A stretch of DNA of 64,000 nucleotides. Source: Rhizobium sp. BK316. GTDB taxonomy: Bacteria > Pseudomonadota > Alphaproteobacteria > Rhizobiales > Rhizobiaceae. The notes under the pieces are model-generated. The model saw only the letters and a program-made list of their open reading frames with translations. It searched no databases and was not told the DNA's origin. Below are positions 52,477-62,039 of the stretch, piece after piece (position 1 is the first letter of the stretch; each line of letters starts with the position of its first letter). The DNA is taken from positions 372,001-436,000 of the forward strand of contig NZ_JACHZR010000002.1 of NCBI RefSeq assembly GCF_014193695.1, written 5' to 3'. The position numbers and the translations under genes are program-made.

Positions 52477-52869
52477 ATGCTCAATCAGGATACTGACGTC
52501 ACCCGCCGTGACCCGAACGTGAAGGATACGCCGACGCTGATCGCCAGCGACCGCGTTGAAGGCACCCGCGTTTATGGCGCCGATGGCAAGCACATCGGTT
52601 CCATCGAACGTCTCATCCTCGGGAAGCAGGACGGTCGTGTTGCTTACGCTGTTCTGAGTTTCGGCGGCTTCCTCGGCATCGGCAATGATCACTATCCGCT
52701 GCCCTGGGAAAAGCTGACCTACGATACCCAGCTGGACGGCTACCGCATCGATCTCACCAAGGACCAGATCGAAGGCGCGCCGAGCTACGCGGATGACGAC
52801 GACACCTGGTACAACGATAATGGCCGCCGCGTGTATGATTATTATGGCGTGCCGCCCTACTGGATGTAA
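52477..52869 (+). CDS. PRC-barrel domain protein
   Basis: A 130-residue protein with one PRC-barrel domain (IASDRVEGTRVYGADGKHIG to about residue 85) and an acidic tail (ADDDDTWYND) ending in YYGVPPYWM. PRC-barrel proteins bind RNA or chelates and are often stress-induced in rhizobia. The AAGGAGG site precedes the ATG. The gene is monocistronic between divergent fadD and a terminator. Confidence 0.88.
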   Translation: MLNQDTDVTRRDPNVKDTPTLIASDRVEGTRVYGADGKHIGSIERLILGKQDGRVAYAVLSFGGFLGIGNDHYPLPWEKLTYDTQLDGYRIDLTKDQIEGAPSYADDDDTWYNDNGRRVYDYYGVPPYWM

Positions 52870-52895
52870 CGTCGCCCGCGAGGACGAGCCGGATG

Positions 52896-52926
52896 AGGCC
52901 CCGCGAGAGCGGGGCCTTTCATTTTG
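52896..52926 (+). terminator. bidirectional terminator
   Basis: AGGCCCCGC and GCGGGGCCT pair perfectly around GAGA, followed by TTTCATTTT. It lies between the convergent PRC-barrel and beta-mannosidase genes. Confidence 0.8.
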
Positions 52927-55369
52927 CGGTCACGAGGTCGTTGGCTGAGCGCAGCACCGTGCCGACAACGATATCCTCCACCGAGAGCTGCTTGTCGGTT
53001 GCCACGCGGAAGACATGGCTTTCGCCGGGCAGAAGGGTTACCAGCATCGAATCCACCACGGCCGCGGGATCAAGCCGGTCCGCCATCAGACAGAGATCCT
53101 TAAGGAAGCTCTTCGCCGCGACAGTAACTTCATAGCCGTCAACCGACCTTGCCACCGAAATACCAAGCTCCGGTGCGGGGAGCTTCAACTCGATATCCTC
53201 GACGAAATAGTGGAAGGCGCGCTTGTCCAGCATCTGGACGACGATGACTTCCTCATTCGCCAAACCGGCTGTTGCGATATCCTCAGGCAGAACAAATTCC
53301 TTCGCTTCGAACCGGTCGCAGAGCAGCCGCCAGAATTCGAATTCCGCCAGCACCGTACCGTCAAGCCGCATGCGCTTGCCGCTGATCTTCGAGCGCCAGA
53401 ACAGGGTCTGTTCGTTGACGGCGACGGCCGAAAGGCCTTTACCGCGCGGCTGGATCGTCAGCAGGCGAGGGTGGAAGGCCTGCTGCATCGCATACCAAAG
53501 CGGCTTGCGGCGCCCGGCGGAATCGAGAGCTGCCCATGACGTGACCGGCCAGCAGTCGTTGAACTGCCAGACGACCGCGCCCTTGCAGATATCGCGATGC
53601 GAGCGCATGTGCTCGATCGCGAAGCGGATGGCGCGGGCCTGATTGAGCTGTGTTGCAAAATGCCAGTCATCCATCGTCTGCGGCACCGGCAGGTGTCCTG
53701 CAAGCCCCTTGATGAGCTTGTCATTGCCCTGCGTCGCCTTCTGGTGATGGAAGACGCCGCGCGATTCCGGCGTCAGCGGTTCGTCATGCACACTTTCCTG
53801 CAGCGTCGCCCATGCCGGCGGCGCCTGCCAGCCGAATTCGGAGCAGAAGCGCGGAATGTAATTGCGGTAGACTTCGTAACCGACATCGTTCCACACATCC
53901 CAGATATGCTTGCAGCCATGCCGGTCGTCGTTCGGCTCGATATCCATGGAGCCCGAATAGGGGCTGCCGGGATAGTAGGGCCTGTCGGGATCGAGTTCAG
54001 CGCAAAGCTTCGGCAGGACATCGAGATAATAGCCGAGCCCCCAGCTGACACCGTCCTTGATGATCGGTCGCCAGCCCCACTCGTCAAAGCCCCAGATATT
54101 CTCGTTATTGCCGTTCCAGATGATCAGCGATGCATGCGGCATCAGCCGCACGACATTGTCGCGCACCTCGGCGATGATTTCACCCCGCAGCGGCTCCTCC
54201 TCCGGATAGGAGGCGCAGGCAAAAAGAAAATCCTGCCAAACGAGCGTGCCCGCCCGGTCGCAGGCCTCGTAGAATTCGTCCCGCTCGAAGATGCCGCCGC
54301 CCCAGACGCGCAGCAGGTTGATGTTGGCGGCCTTCGCCTCGTCGATCCGCGCTGCATAACGCTCCGCCGTCACGCGTGAAGGGAAACAATCATCCGGTAT
54401 CCAGTTGGCGCCGCAGGCAAAGATCGGCACGTCGTTGATAATAAAGGTGAAGGCCGAGCCGTGGGCATCCGGTGCGGTATCGAGCCGCAGCGAACGGAAG
54501 CCGATCTCTTTGGAATAGAGGTCAAGTAAATTGCCGCTGAGGTCCAGCAGCCGGATGTCGAGCGGATAAAGCGGCTGCGCGCCGAGATGATGCGGCCACC
54601 AGAGCTGCGGCGAGGGCACACGGATGTCGAAGGATACTTCGTCCGTACCGGCATCGATCGCAACAGTCTGCGTCACGCCGCCAATCTCCGCAGTCAAAGT
54701 CGCCGGCACAGCCTCGCCATGTCTCGCCACCCGTGCATGCACCCTGACCAGTCCATCACCACCTGCAAGCGTGGCAGAAACTCTGACATCGGCAAGCCGC
54801 GCCCGATCCCAGGTCTCCAGCCGCACCGGTTTCCAGAGCCCGGCCGTGACCAGCGTCGGACCCCAGTCCCAGCCGAAATTGCAGGCCATCTTCCGCATCA
54901 AATTGCCCGGTCCGGGATAGTTGTTGGGCCGGTAGCCGTAATGCTTTTCCATTTCGGCGCCATAGGCATAGGCGGAATGGAAGGTGACGCTGAGCTCGTT
55001 TTCACCATGCCGGAGCAGCGACGAAACGTCGAAGCGATAGGTGCGATGCATGTTGAAGGTGCGGCCGATCTCCTCGCCGTTCAGGCGGATCGTCGCGATC
55101 GTGTCGATACCGTCGAAGACCAGTTCCTGCACTTGGCCGGCATCAGGCTCGGCTTCGAAATCCAGCCGGTAGACCCATTCCGTCTTGCCGATCCAGTCAT
55201 TGGTGATCTCGTTGATGTCGAGATAGGGATCGGGGATCAGCCGGTTTGCGAGCAGGTCGAGATGCACGCAGCCAGGCACGGTTGCTGGAATCGAAGCGGG
55301 CAGGCCAGTTCTTCCTGTATCGTTACAGGAAAGCGCCCAGCCGTTATGAAGGTGTCTCCTCCCAATCAT
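52919..55369 (-). CDS. beta-mannosidase (glycoside hydrolase family 2)
   Basis: An 816-residue GH2 protein. The N-terminal jelly-roll region (LDLLANRLIPDPYLDINEI) is followed by the immunoglobulin-like and TIM barrel domains. The acid/base is in LIIWNGNNENIWG (about residue 420), and the nucleophile Glu is in FCSEFGWQAPP (about residue 515), as in bacterial beta-mannosidases. No signal peptide is visible, so it probably acts in the cytoplasm on imported manno-oligosaccharides. The 3' gene is a VOC protein. Confidence 0.92.
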   Translation of the reverse strand: MIGRRHLHNGWALSCNDTGRTGLPASIPATVPGCVHLDLLANRLIPDPYLDINEITNDWIGKTEWVYRLDFEAEPDAGQVQELVFDGIDTIATIRLNGEEIGRTFNMHRTYRFDVSSLLRHGENELSVTFHSAYAYGAEMEKHYGYRPNNYPGPGNLMRKMACNFGWDWGPTLVTAGLWKPVRLETWDRARLADVRVSATLAGGDGLVRVHARVARHGEAVPATLTAEIGGVTQTVAIDAGTDEVSFDIRVPSPQLWWPHHLGAQPLYPLDIRLLDLSGNLLDLYSKEIGFRSLRLDTAPDAHGSAFTFIINDVPIFACGANWIPDDCFPSRVTAERYAARIDEAKAANINLLRVWGGGIFERDEFYEACDRAGTLVWQDFLFACASYPEEEPLRGEIIAEVRDNVVRLMPHASLIIWNGNNENIWGFDEWGWRPIIKDGVSWGLGYYLDVLPKLCAELDPDRPYYPGSPYSGSMDIEPNDDRHGCKHIWDVWNDVGYEVYRNYIPRFCSEFGWQAPPAWATLQESVHDEPLTPESRGVFHHQKATQGNDKLIKGLAGHLPVPQTMDDWHFATQLNQARAIRFAIEHMRSHRDICKGAVVWQFNDCWPVTSWAALDSAGRRKPLWYAMQQAFHPRLLTIQPRGKGLSAVAVNEQTLFWRSKISGKRMRLDGTVLAEFEFWRLLCDRFEAKEFVLPEDIATAGLANEEVIVVQMLDKRAFHYFVEDIELKLPAPELGISVARSVDGYEVTVAAKSFLKDLCLMADRLDPAAVVDSMLVTLLPGESHVFRVATDKQLSVEDIVVGTVLRSANDLVTAK

Positions 55370-55385
55370 TTCAGCCTCTTATGTT

Positions 55386-55772
55386 TTATTGAAAACGGCC
55401 GTGGCGCTGCAGCACTTCGATCTTGTAGCCGTCAGGGTCGGTGATGAAGAAGAACAGCCCGAAGAGCTTGCCGTCGCGGTTGAGTTCCACGAGCTTGCCT
55501 GGATTGAGGCCGAGATCCGTCAGCCGCTTGTGCTCGACCTGCACTTCCTGGACGGAAATGGCGAGATGGCCATAGCCGTCACCGAGATTATAGGGCTCGA
55601 TACGGCCCTTGTTGACTGTCAGTTCCAGCTCGAAACCCGTCTCGTCATTGCTCATGTAGATCAGCGTGAAGGTTTCGAAATCGACGCGGTCGGCGACCTT
55701 GAGCCCGAAGACTTTGCTGTAGAAATCGACCGAGCGCGCCTCGTCCAGAACGCGGATCATGGAATGGATCAT
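55386..55772 (-). CDS. lactoylglutathione lyase-like VOC protein
   Basis: From ATG 55772 (MIHSMIRVLDEARSVDFY) the product has 128 residues, the usual glyoxalase I size, and carries the expected metal residues: His 3, Glu in FELELTVN, His in YGHLAISV and Glu in YKIEVLQRH. FYSKVFGLKV follows the first His as in GloA. It likely detoxifies methylglyoxal with glutathione, although gloA proper cannot be separated from close paralogues. The beta-mannosidase gene begins 17 bases downstream of its stop, so the two genes are co-directional. Confidence 0.88.
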   Translation of the reverse strand: MIHSMIRVLDEARSVDFYSKVFGLKVADRVDFETFTLIYMSNDETGFELELTVNKGRIEPYNLGDGYGHLAISVQEVQVEHKRLTDLGLNPGKLVELNRDGKLFGLFFFITDPDGYKIEVLQRHGRFQ

Positions 55773-55830
55773 CTTCGCCAAGGCGGTCTCCCAATCGCTG
55801 ATATCTTCAGCAGCCTTGGTAGCCGTCCTC

Positions 55831-56580
55831 TCAAGCCGGACGCAAGCCCATTCTGCGCGTGATCGCGCCTTCGAGCATGCCGACGACATCATAGATCAGC
55901 ACCGCCATCAGGCCAACGATCAAGCCGCCCTGCAGGATGAAGGCCGTGTTGTCGGAGATGAGGCCGGCAATGATGACCTCGCCGAGACCCTTTGCCGCGA
56001 CGGTCGAGCCGATCGTCGCCGTGCCGATGTTGATGACCGTCGCAACCTTCAGCCCTTCGAGGATCAGCGGCAAGGCCAGCGGCAGTTCGACCTTGAAGAG
56101 ACGCTGCGTGCCGTTCATGCCCATGCCATCAGCGGCATCCAGCACCTGTGCCGACACCTGCTTGAGGCCCGCGACCGTATTCTCGAAGATCGGCAGCAAC
56201 CCGTAGAGGAAGAGCGCGATCAGCGTCGGCGCAGCACCGAAGCCGGTGGCGGGTACGGCAAGTGCAAGCACGGCGACCGGCGGAAAGGTCTGGCCGGCAT
56301 TGGCGATGGCCCGCGACAGCGGCAGAAAGTCCTCTCCGCTCTGGCGCGTGACGAAAATTCCGCCGAGGACGGCCAACACCGCGCTGCCGATGATGGAGAC
56401 GAAAACCAGCTCCAGATGGCCGAGCGCCAGCGAAGCGAGACTGTTCTGCATATAGACGGGCGGCGCGTTGTTGTTGGTCAGCGGCACCAGCATGAAGGAG
56501 AGCCATTCCGTCCTGAAGATCAGGATGAGCAGCACCACAAGCGCCAGTACGCGAAAGAGGTTGGCGACGAGAAATTTCAT
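55831..56580 (-). CDS. yehW: osmoprotectant ABC transporter permease, YehW-like
   Basis: A 249-residue permease with about six helices (for example RVLALVVLLILIFRT) and the binding-protein-dependent loop EAA-type sequence DAADGMGMNGTQRLFKVELP. In the E. coli YehZYXW/OsmF system the second permease has 243 residues, closely the same. It is last in the operon and its start overlaps the ATPase stop by four bases. Confidence 0.85.
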   Translation of the reverse strand: MKFLVANLFRVLALVVLLILIFRTEWLSFMLVPLTNNNAPPVYMQNSLASLALGHLELVFVSIIGSAVLAVLGGIFVTRQSGEDFLPLSRAIANAGQTFPPVAVLALAVPATGFGAAPTLIALFLYGLLPIFENTVAGLKQVSAQVLDAADGMGMNGTQRLFKVELPLALPLILEGLKVATVINIGTATIGSTVAAKGLGEVIIAGLISDNTAFILQGGLIVGLMAVLIYDVVGMLEGAITRRMGLRPA

Positions 56581-57521
56581 GCCTTGCGGCCCAGTTCGAG
56601 CAGCCGCTCCATGGAGATCGAACCGACCGGCGCCTTGTTGGCATCCTGCACGGCCGCCTCATCCACGCCCTGCCAGATCATTTCGGCCAGCGCATCGCGC
56701 AGGGTCAGCGACTGCGCCAGCGAATAGGGCAAGCCGGGCTTGGCAGGCTCCATGCTGTCCTTCAGCGGCGTCAGCGACATCAGTTTCAGTGCCCGGTCGG
56801 ACGTGCCGGTCAGTTGCTGCACGAAAGGATCGGCCGGCTCGGTCAGGATCTTCTCCGGCGTTGAGCATTGCAGCATCTTGCCGCCGCTCATGACAGCAAT
56901 CTGGTTGCCGAGATGGAAGGCCTCGTCCATGTCATGCGTGACGAGGACAACGGTCGTCCCGAACTGTTTCTGGATCGCCAGCAGATCGTCCTGCGCCTTG
57001 CCGCGGATGACCGGATCAAGCGCCCCGAAAGGCTCATCCATCAAAAGCAGTTCCGGCTCGGCGGCCAGCGCCCGGGCGACGCCGACGCGCTGCTGCTGGC
57101 CACCCGATAGTTGATGCGGATATTTTTCCGCGAAACTTGCCGGGTCGAGATTGAAGAGGCCAAGCAACTCCTTCACACGCTTGTCGGTACGATCAGCATC
57201 CCAGCCGAGCAGCTGCGGCACGGTCGCGATATTCTGTGCGACCGTCCGGTGCGGAAACAGGCCATGCCCCTGGATCGCATAACCGATCTTACGGCGCAGC
57301 TCCGTCGCCGGCACGTCCATGATATCCTGCCCGCCGACGAAGATTTGGCCTTCGGTGATCGGCACCAGCCGGTTGATCATCCGCATCAGCGTCGATTTGC
57401 CGGAGCCCGACGTGCCGACGATGACGGTGATCGAGCCCTTCTCGACACTGACGGAGACATTGTCGACGACGGTTGCCGAGCCGTAGCGCTTGGTGACGTT
57501 CCTGATCTCGATCATGCTCAT
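56577..57521 (-). CDS. yehX: osmoprotectant ABC transporter ATPase, YehX-like
   Basis: A 314-residue ATPase with Walker A VGTSGSGKSTLMR (about 34-46), signature LSGGQQQRVGVARA, Walker B LLMDEPFGALD, switch His in VLVTHDMD, and a C-terminal extension that is longer than a bare ATPase and includes a CBS-like stretch. It is the YehX/OpuBA type that energises two permeases. Its ends overlap both neighbours by four bases. Confidence 0.9.
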   Translation of the reverse strand: MSMIEIRNVTKRYGSATVVDNVSVSVEKGSITVIVGTSGSGKSTLMRMINRLVPITEGQIFVGGQDIMDVPATELRRKIGYAIQGHGLFPHRTVAQNIATVPQLLGWDADRTDKRVKELLGLFNLDPASFAEKYPHQLSGGQQQRVGVARALAAEPELLLMDEPFGALDPVIRGKAQDDLLAIQKQFGTTVVLVTHDMDEAFHLGNQIAVMSGGKMLQCSTPEKILTEPADPFVQQLTGTSDRALKLMSLTPLKDSMEPAKPGLPYSLAQSLTLRDALAEMIWQGVDEAAVQDANKAPVGSISMERLLELGRKA

Positions 57522-58684
57522 GCGGCTGGCCCCTGGATGCTTTCGATGACCGCATCGAGGATGACGGCCGAGGAGAAGGCGAAGAAAACGGTCGGCACGG
57601 CGCCGAGCAGGACGAGGTCCATGGCCGTCTGGCCAAGGCCCTGGAAGATGAAGATGCCGAAGCCGCCGCCGCCGATCAGCGCGGCGATCGTCACCATGCC
57701 GATCGCCTGTACGAGCACGATGCGGATACCGGTGAGGATGACGGGAAAGGCAAGCGGCAGGTCGATGCCGGTCAGGATCTGCCGGCGCGTCAACCCCATG
57801 CCGGCCGCGGCATCACGCACCGAGGGATCGACGCCTTCGAGGCCGACCACGGTATTGGCGACGATCGGCAGCAGCGAATAGAGCACGAGCGCAATCAGCG
57901 CCGGCGCCGTGCCGATGCCGCGAATGCCGATATCGGCCGCAAGCGGTACATGCGTGGCCAGGTAACCGAGCGGCAACATCAATATGCCGAAAAGCGCCAG
58001 ACTCGGGATGGTCTGGATCAGGCTCAGCGTCTGCAGCACGATGGCGCGCAGCTTCGGCACCCAGAAACAGAGGATGCCGAGCGGCAGCCCGAGGACGATG
58101 GCGATTGCAAGCGAGCCGAAGGCGAGAAGCAGATGGGAATACGCCTCTGTCCAGAACTGTGCCGAGCGCGTGGAAAACTCCCGGAGGATCGACAGGCTGT
58201 CGAGCAGTCCGGAGGAGAGGCAGATGCCGAGCAGAGCCGTATAGGCGACAAGTGCTGCAACCCGCATCCACGGCGTCAGCCGGATCTTCACCAGCGCGTC
58301 GGAGATGATGAGGCCGATGACCCCGAACAGCACCCAGAAACTCCCGCCGGGCGTCATGCGTGCCACGGTGCTGCCGGGCGGTGTCGCAGCCGTCGCCGTC
58401 AGCCCGATGGCGGCGATCAGCCCCGCAAGGCAAAGCGTGCCGAGGGCGAGCCGGATGAAAGCGTTGCGCAGGAAGAGCGTTGCCAAGGCTGTGGCAACCA
58501 GCAGAGCCAACAGGATGACGACGGAAGTCTGGGGAAGAAGCTGCGTCAGCAGCATCGGCTTGCCGGCGGCGATACGGTTTGCCTTCACATAGATGAAAGG
58601 CAGAAGCGCCGTCGCCACAATGCCGCCTGCCACCAGTACCACGCCGAGCCGATCCAGCTTGCGGACCGCTAAGGTTTCTTCCAT
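57518..58684 (-). CDS. yehY: osmoprotectant ABC transporter permease, YehY-like
   Basis: From ATG 58684 the product has 388 residues, near E. coli YehY (385). It has an N-terminal extra membrane part with about four helices and then the OpuB-type permease core with IQTIPSLALFGILMLP and DAAAGMGLTRRQILTGIDLP. The combination of one long and one short permease is diagnostic for this system. It overlaps the ATPase start by four bases. Confidence 0.9.
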   Translation of the reverse strand: MEETLAVRKLDRLGVVLVAGGIVATALLPFIYVKANRIAAGKPMLLTQLLPQTSVVILLALLVATALATLFLRNAFIRLALGTLCLAGLIAAIGLTATAATPPGSTVARMTPGGSFWVLFGVIGLIISDALVKIRLTPWMRVAALVAYTALLGICLSSGLLDSLSILREFSTRSAQFWTEAYSHLLLAFGSLAIAIVLGLPLGILCFWVPKLRAIVLQTLSLIQTIPSLALFGILMLPLGYLATHVPLAADIGIRGIGTAPALIALVLYSLLPIVANTVVGLEGVDPSVRDAAAGMGLTRRQILTGIDLPLAFPVILTGIRIVLVQAIGMVTIAALIGGGGFGIFIFQGLGQTAMDLVLLGAVPTVFFAFSSAVILDAVIESIQGPAA

Positions 58685-58741
58685 CGATCCAACCCTGTCC
58701 GGAAAGTGCCCCGCCCGATCGTCAGGCGGGGCATCAGGCAA

Positions 58742-59650
58742 TTACTTCAGGAAGCCTTTTTCCTTCAGATAGGCTTCGGCAACGGACTTGGCCGGCTCGC
58801 CATCGACCTGGATCTTGGCGTTGAGCTTGCGCAGCTCGTCTGCCGTCAGGCTCTGGAAGATCGGAGCCAGGATTTCCTGGATCTTCGGGTTTGCCTGCAG
58901 CACCGCTTCGCGGATGATCGGGGTCGGGGCATAGACCTGCTGCACGCTCTTGTCGTCTTCGAGAACCGTCAGCTCGGCCGCTTCGATAGCGCCATCCGTG
59001 CCGTAGACCATGGCGGTGTTGACGCCGTTGGTCTGGTCGGCCGCAGCCTTGATGGTTGCAGCCGTGTCACCGCCCGAAAGCACGACTTCCTGGTCCGGCT
59101 TCAGCGTGAAGCCATAGGTGGTCTGGAAGGCGGGCAGGGCGCCGGCCGAGTTCACGAATTCGGCAGAAGCCGCAAGCTTGGCGGCACCGCCGCCCGAAAC
59201 CCACTTGCCGAAGTCGGACATGGTCTTGAGGTTGTTCGGGCCGGCAACGTCGTTGCGCACGGCGAGCGCCCAGGTGTTGTTGGCCGGCGAAGGCGTCAGC
59301 CAGACGATCTTGTTGGCGTCGTAGTCGAGCTTCTTGGCTTCCTGGTAACCCTGCTCGAGGTTCTTCCACGCGGCGTCATCGGCCTTGTTGAAGAAGAAGC
59401 CGGCATTGCCCGTATATTCCGGGTAGATGTCGATTTCGCCAGCGGTGATCGCCTTGCGTACGACAGGCGTTGCGCCGAGCGCGATGCGGTCCTGCGTCTT
59501 GATGCCGTTGGCTTCCAGCGCGAGCGCGATGACGTTGCCGAGCAGCGTGCCTTCGGTATCGATCTTCGATGAAACGACGACGTCTGCGGCGTGCGCCGCG
59601 CCGGCCGCAAAGACGGAAAGCGAAACGGCAAGTGCGATTTTCGTAAGCAT
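58742..59650 (-). CDS. osmF: osmoprotectant-binding protein, OsmF/YehZ-like
   Basis: A 302-residue periplasmic protein with signal peptide (about 1-22, AHAAD) and the OpuAC fold. GEIDIYPEYTGNAGFFF is the usual stretch lining the quaternary-amine pocket. It starts a four-gene operon in the yehZYXW order. OsmF systems are low-affinity betaine importers or have other amine substrates; the ligand is not determined from sequence. Confidence 0.9.
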   Translation of the reverse strand: MLTKIALAVSLSVFAAGAAHAADVVVSSKIDTEGTLLGNVIALALEANGIKTQDRIALGATPVVRKAITAGEIDIYPEYTGNAGFFFNKADDAAWKNLEQGYQEAKKLDYDANKIVWLTPSPANNTWALAVRNDVAGPNNLKTMSDFGKWVSGGGAAKLAASAEFVNSAGALPAFQTTYGFTLKPDQEVVLSGGDTAATIKAAADQTNGVNTAMVYGTDGAIEAAELTVLEDDKSVQQVYAPTPIIREAVLQANPKIQEILAPIFQSLTADELRKLNAKIQVDGEPAKSVAEAYLKEKGFLK

Positions 59651-60069
59651 GATTATCCCCTTGGTTGAACACCGATAAACGGCGCGAAAACCCCGAACGT
59701 GAAGCCTGCGCGCACCAATTCCTGCCGGCAGGCAAGCCAGAGGCCATCATGCCGGAAATACGTGCGTCATGGAAATAGTGTGCATCACCGAAAAATCGAT
59801 GCAATCCCCCTCCAGTATTCGCTCTCGCGGCGCGATTATGGCTGTCAATGCAGGTCCGCGCGCGGAATTGCATTCCCTTTTCCAGGGTCGGCGCGATTTG
59901 TTTTTGTCCCCTTGCGTGTTTCCACGGTGTTCCGGTGCTTCTGATCGGTTCTGTCGCCGCCCGGATTTCTTGATTGAGTGAACGATAGCCTGCACCTCCA
60001 TGGGCAGGGATATCTTTTTTCACGAACACGTCATATCCTCCGCCTTTTCAGTAGTTTCCGGAGAAAGCC
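59651..60069. other. divergent intergenic region
   Basis: This 419-base gap separates osmF (minus) from the double-HTH LysR gene (plus). It holds the palindrome CCTGCCGGCAGG (59723-59734) but no gene or RNA that I can support. Promoters of both genes are expected here. Confidence 0.4.
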
Positions 60070-61284
60070 TTGCATCTCGGCGCCCTCTTCATCGCAAGCC
60101 AGGTCCTGTCCTCAGGCTCGATGCGCGAGACTGCGCGTCGCTTCAACATCTCCGTCTCGACCGTATCGGCAGCGATCGATAATCTGGAGACGGAGCTGGC
60201 CCTGAAGCTCGCCGAGCGTTCCTCGGGCGAACTGGTCATTCTGCTTGCCGGAGGCAGAGTGCTGGAGGGACTGGCGCCGATCCTTGCTGCAACAGGCCAG
60301 CTTGGCGACAAGCTTGGTCATCGTGAACCGCAAGCTTACGGACAATGGGCCGCCCGCATCCCCGTCAAGCTCGTCACCATGGAACGTTACCTCGAGGTTG
60401 CCGATCAGGGGAGCATCAATCGCGCGGCCCGCCGCCTTCGCCTTGGTCAGCCGCAGCTTTCATTGCAGATTGCCAATCTTGAGAAATTCTTCGGAGGCAG
60501 GCTCTTCGAGCGTCAGGCGCAAGGCTCGGCGCTGACGGAGGAAGGCCGCTTCGCCTATACGGTCTTTTCGACCATCAGCCTCGCCTGGAACGAACTGAAA
60601 TCCACAGCAGACGAACGCTACCAGCGCACCGCTCGTTCACTGCGCATCGGCGCCATCATCCCCACGGGCTCGGAAAGCTGGGTCGCGCGCTGCCTGGGTA
60701 GTCTCGTTGCCGAGTGGAATGCCGGCCGCAACAAGAATGCTTTATCGCTCGTTTCGATGACCGCCGACGATCTGCGCGAAGCGCTCAAATCCGGGCGTAT
60801 CGACGTTGCGATCCTGGATTCCGTTTTCGGCCTTGAGAGTTTCCGCCATCGCGAATTGCTGCGCACCGAAATGGTGGCGATCGCCCCGCCTGACAGTACG
60901 GAAGCAACCGCCGCTGACCTCGTCGCCAGCCATCCCATCTGCACGCCGAGTCCGCGCACCGGCATCGGCCATGCCGCCATGACCTTCGGCTATGACCGCA
61001 CCCTGCATCGCCGCCTTCGCGACCGCGACATCACCGCGGCGGATTCGCTGCCCGTCATCGTCGATCTCGTCGCCAATCACGGCTATGTCTCCTTCCTCGG
61101 CCGCGTCAGCGCCATGCCGATTGCCGATCGGGTGCGCATCGTCGAACTCGCCGAGCCGATGCTGATGTCCTACCACGTGGCCTTCAATCATCGGAAAGCC
61201 GCGGCTGACGCTTGTGACTTGCTGATCGCGACCGCGGCAAAAATTATCCCGGCGCCTGTCGCGCAAAATCTCGCCGTCGCTTAA
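60070..61284 (+). CDS. LysR-like regulator with two N-terminal HTH segments
   Basis: A 404-residue protein, about 100 residues longer than normal LysR regulators. Residues about 8-60 look like a first LysR HTH (SMRETARRFNISVSTVSAAI and LALKLAERSSGE). Residues about 103-160 are a second full LysR HTH (GSINRAARRLRLGQPQLSLQ, then RLFERQAQGSALTEEG), followed by the effector-binding domain. The start is TTG at 60070, with GGAGA eight bases upstream. It is 32 bases before cutC in the same direction, so they likely form an operon. Binding targets are unknown. Confidence 0.85.
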   Translation: MHLGALFIASQVLSSGSMRETARRFNISVSTVSAAIDNLETELALKLAERSSGELVILLAGGRVLEGLAPILAATGQLGDKLGHREPQAYGQWAARIPVKLVTMERYLEVADQGSINRAARRLRLGQPQLSLQIANLEKFFGGRLFERQAQGSALTEEGRFAYTVFSTISLAWNELKSTADERYQRTARSLRIGAIIPTGSESWVARCLGSLVAEWNAGRNKNALSLVSMTADDLREALKSGRIDVAILDSVFGLESFRHRELLRTEMVAIAPPDSTEATAADLVASHPICTPSPRTGIGHAAMTFGYDRTLHRRLRDRDITAADSLPVIVDLVANHGYVSFLGRVSAMPIADRVRIVELAEPMLMSYHVAFNHRKAAADACDLLIATAAKIIPAPVAQNLAVA

Positions 61285-61316
61285 ACAGACTACGCAGAGC
61301 GAAAAGGATTCGAGAT

Positions 61317-62039
61317 ATGACGGTTTTGCTGGAAGTATGCGTCGATAGCGCTCAGGGCCTCGCGGCTGCGATCGAGGGCGGCGCCGGCCGTATCGAGCTC
61401 TGCTCGGCGCTCGAGCTTGGCGGGCTGACGCCGCTCCCGAGCCTGATGCGGATTGCCGCCGAAGCCCCGATTCCCGTCTATGCAATGATCCGCCCGCATG
61501 CCGGCCCTTTCATCTTCGACGCGACGGATGAGAAGGCGATGCTTTCCGATATCGATGCTGTCGGGGTTGCAGGCCTCGCCGGCGTCGTCATCGGCGCCAA
61601 CCGACCGGACGGCACGCTCGATATGCCGCTCATTCACCGCTTGAAGGCGCATGCCGAGAGCCTCGGCTCGACGCTGCATCGCGCTTTCGACCTCGTGCCG
61701 GATCCGGATGTCGCACTGGAGCAGGCGGTCGAACTCGGCTGCGAGCGCATCCTCACCTCGGGCTGTGTGCCGAAGGCAATGGATGGGCTCGAAACGCTGA
61801 AGCGCATCTCCGCCAAGGCTGCCGGCCGCATCTCCATCATGCCGGGCAGCGGCGTGCGCCCGGCCAATGTCGTCGAGATCCTGCGGGCAACGGGCGCGCA
61901 CGAAGTTCACGGCTCCTGCAGCTCGGCCGTTGCCAGCGCCGATCCGCGCGCCGTCTCCTTCGGCTTCGATGTGCCGACCTCAAACCGGACGGACGTCGAT
62001 GTCGTCCGCCAGATGCGCGCCGCAATCGAGACCGTTTAA
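61317..62039 (+). CDS. cutC: CutC-family protein
   Basis: A 240-residue TIM-barrel protein of the CutC family, opening with LLEVCVDSAQGLAAAIEGGA and carrying RIELCSALELGGLTPLPSL as in other CutC proteins. The name reflects an old link with copper tolerance in E. coli that is no longer considered secure, and the enzyme activity is unknown. It overlaps the end of the convergent alcohol dehydrogenase gene by four bases. Confidence 0.93.
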   Translation: MTVLLEVCVDSAQGLAAAIEGGAGRIELCSALELGGLTPLPSLMRIAAEAPIPVYAMIRPHAGPFIFDATDEKAMLSDIDAVGVAGLAGVVIGANRPDGTLDMPLIHRLKAHAESLGSTLHRAFDLVPDPDVALEQAVELGCERILTSGCVPKAMDGLETLKRISAKAAGRISIMPGSGVRPANVVEILRATGAHEVHGSCSSAVASADPRAVSFGFDVPTSNRTDVDVVRQMRAAIETV

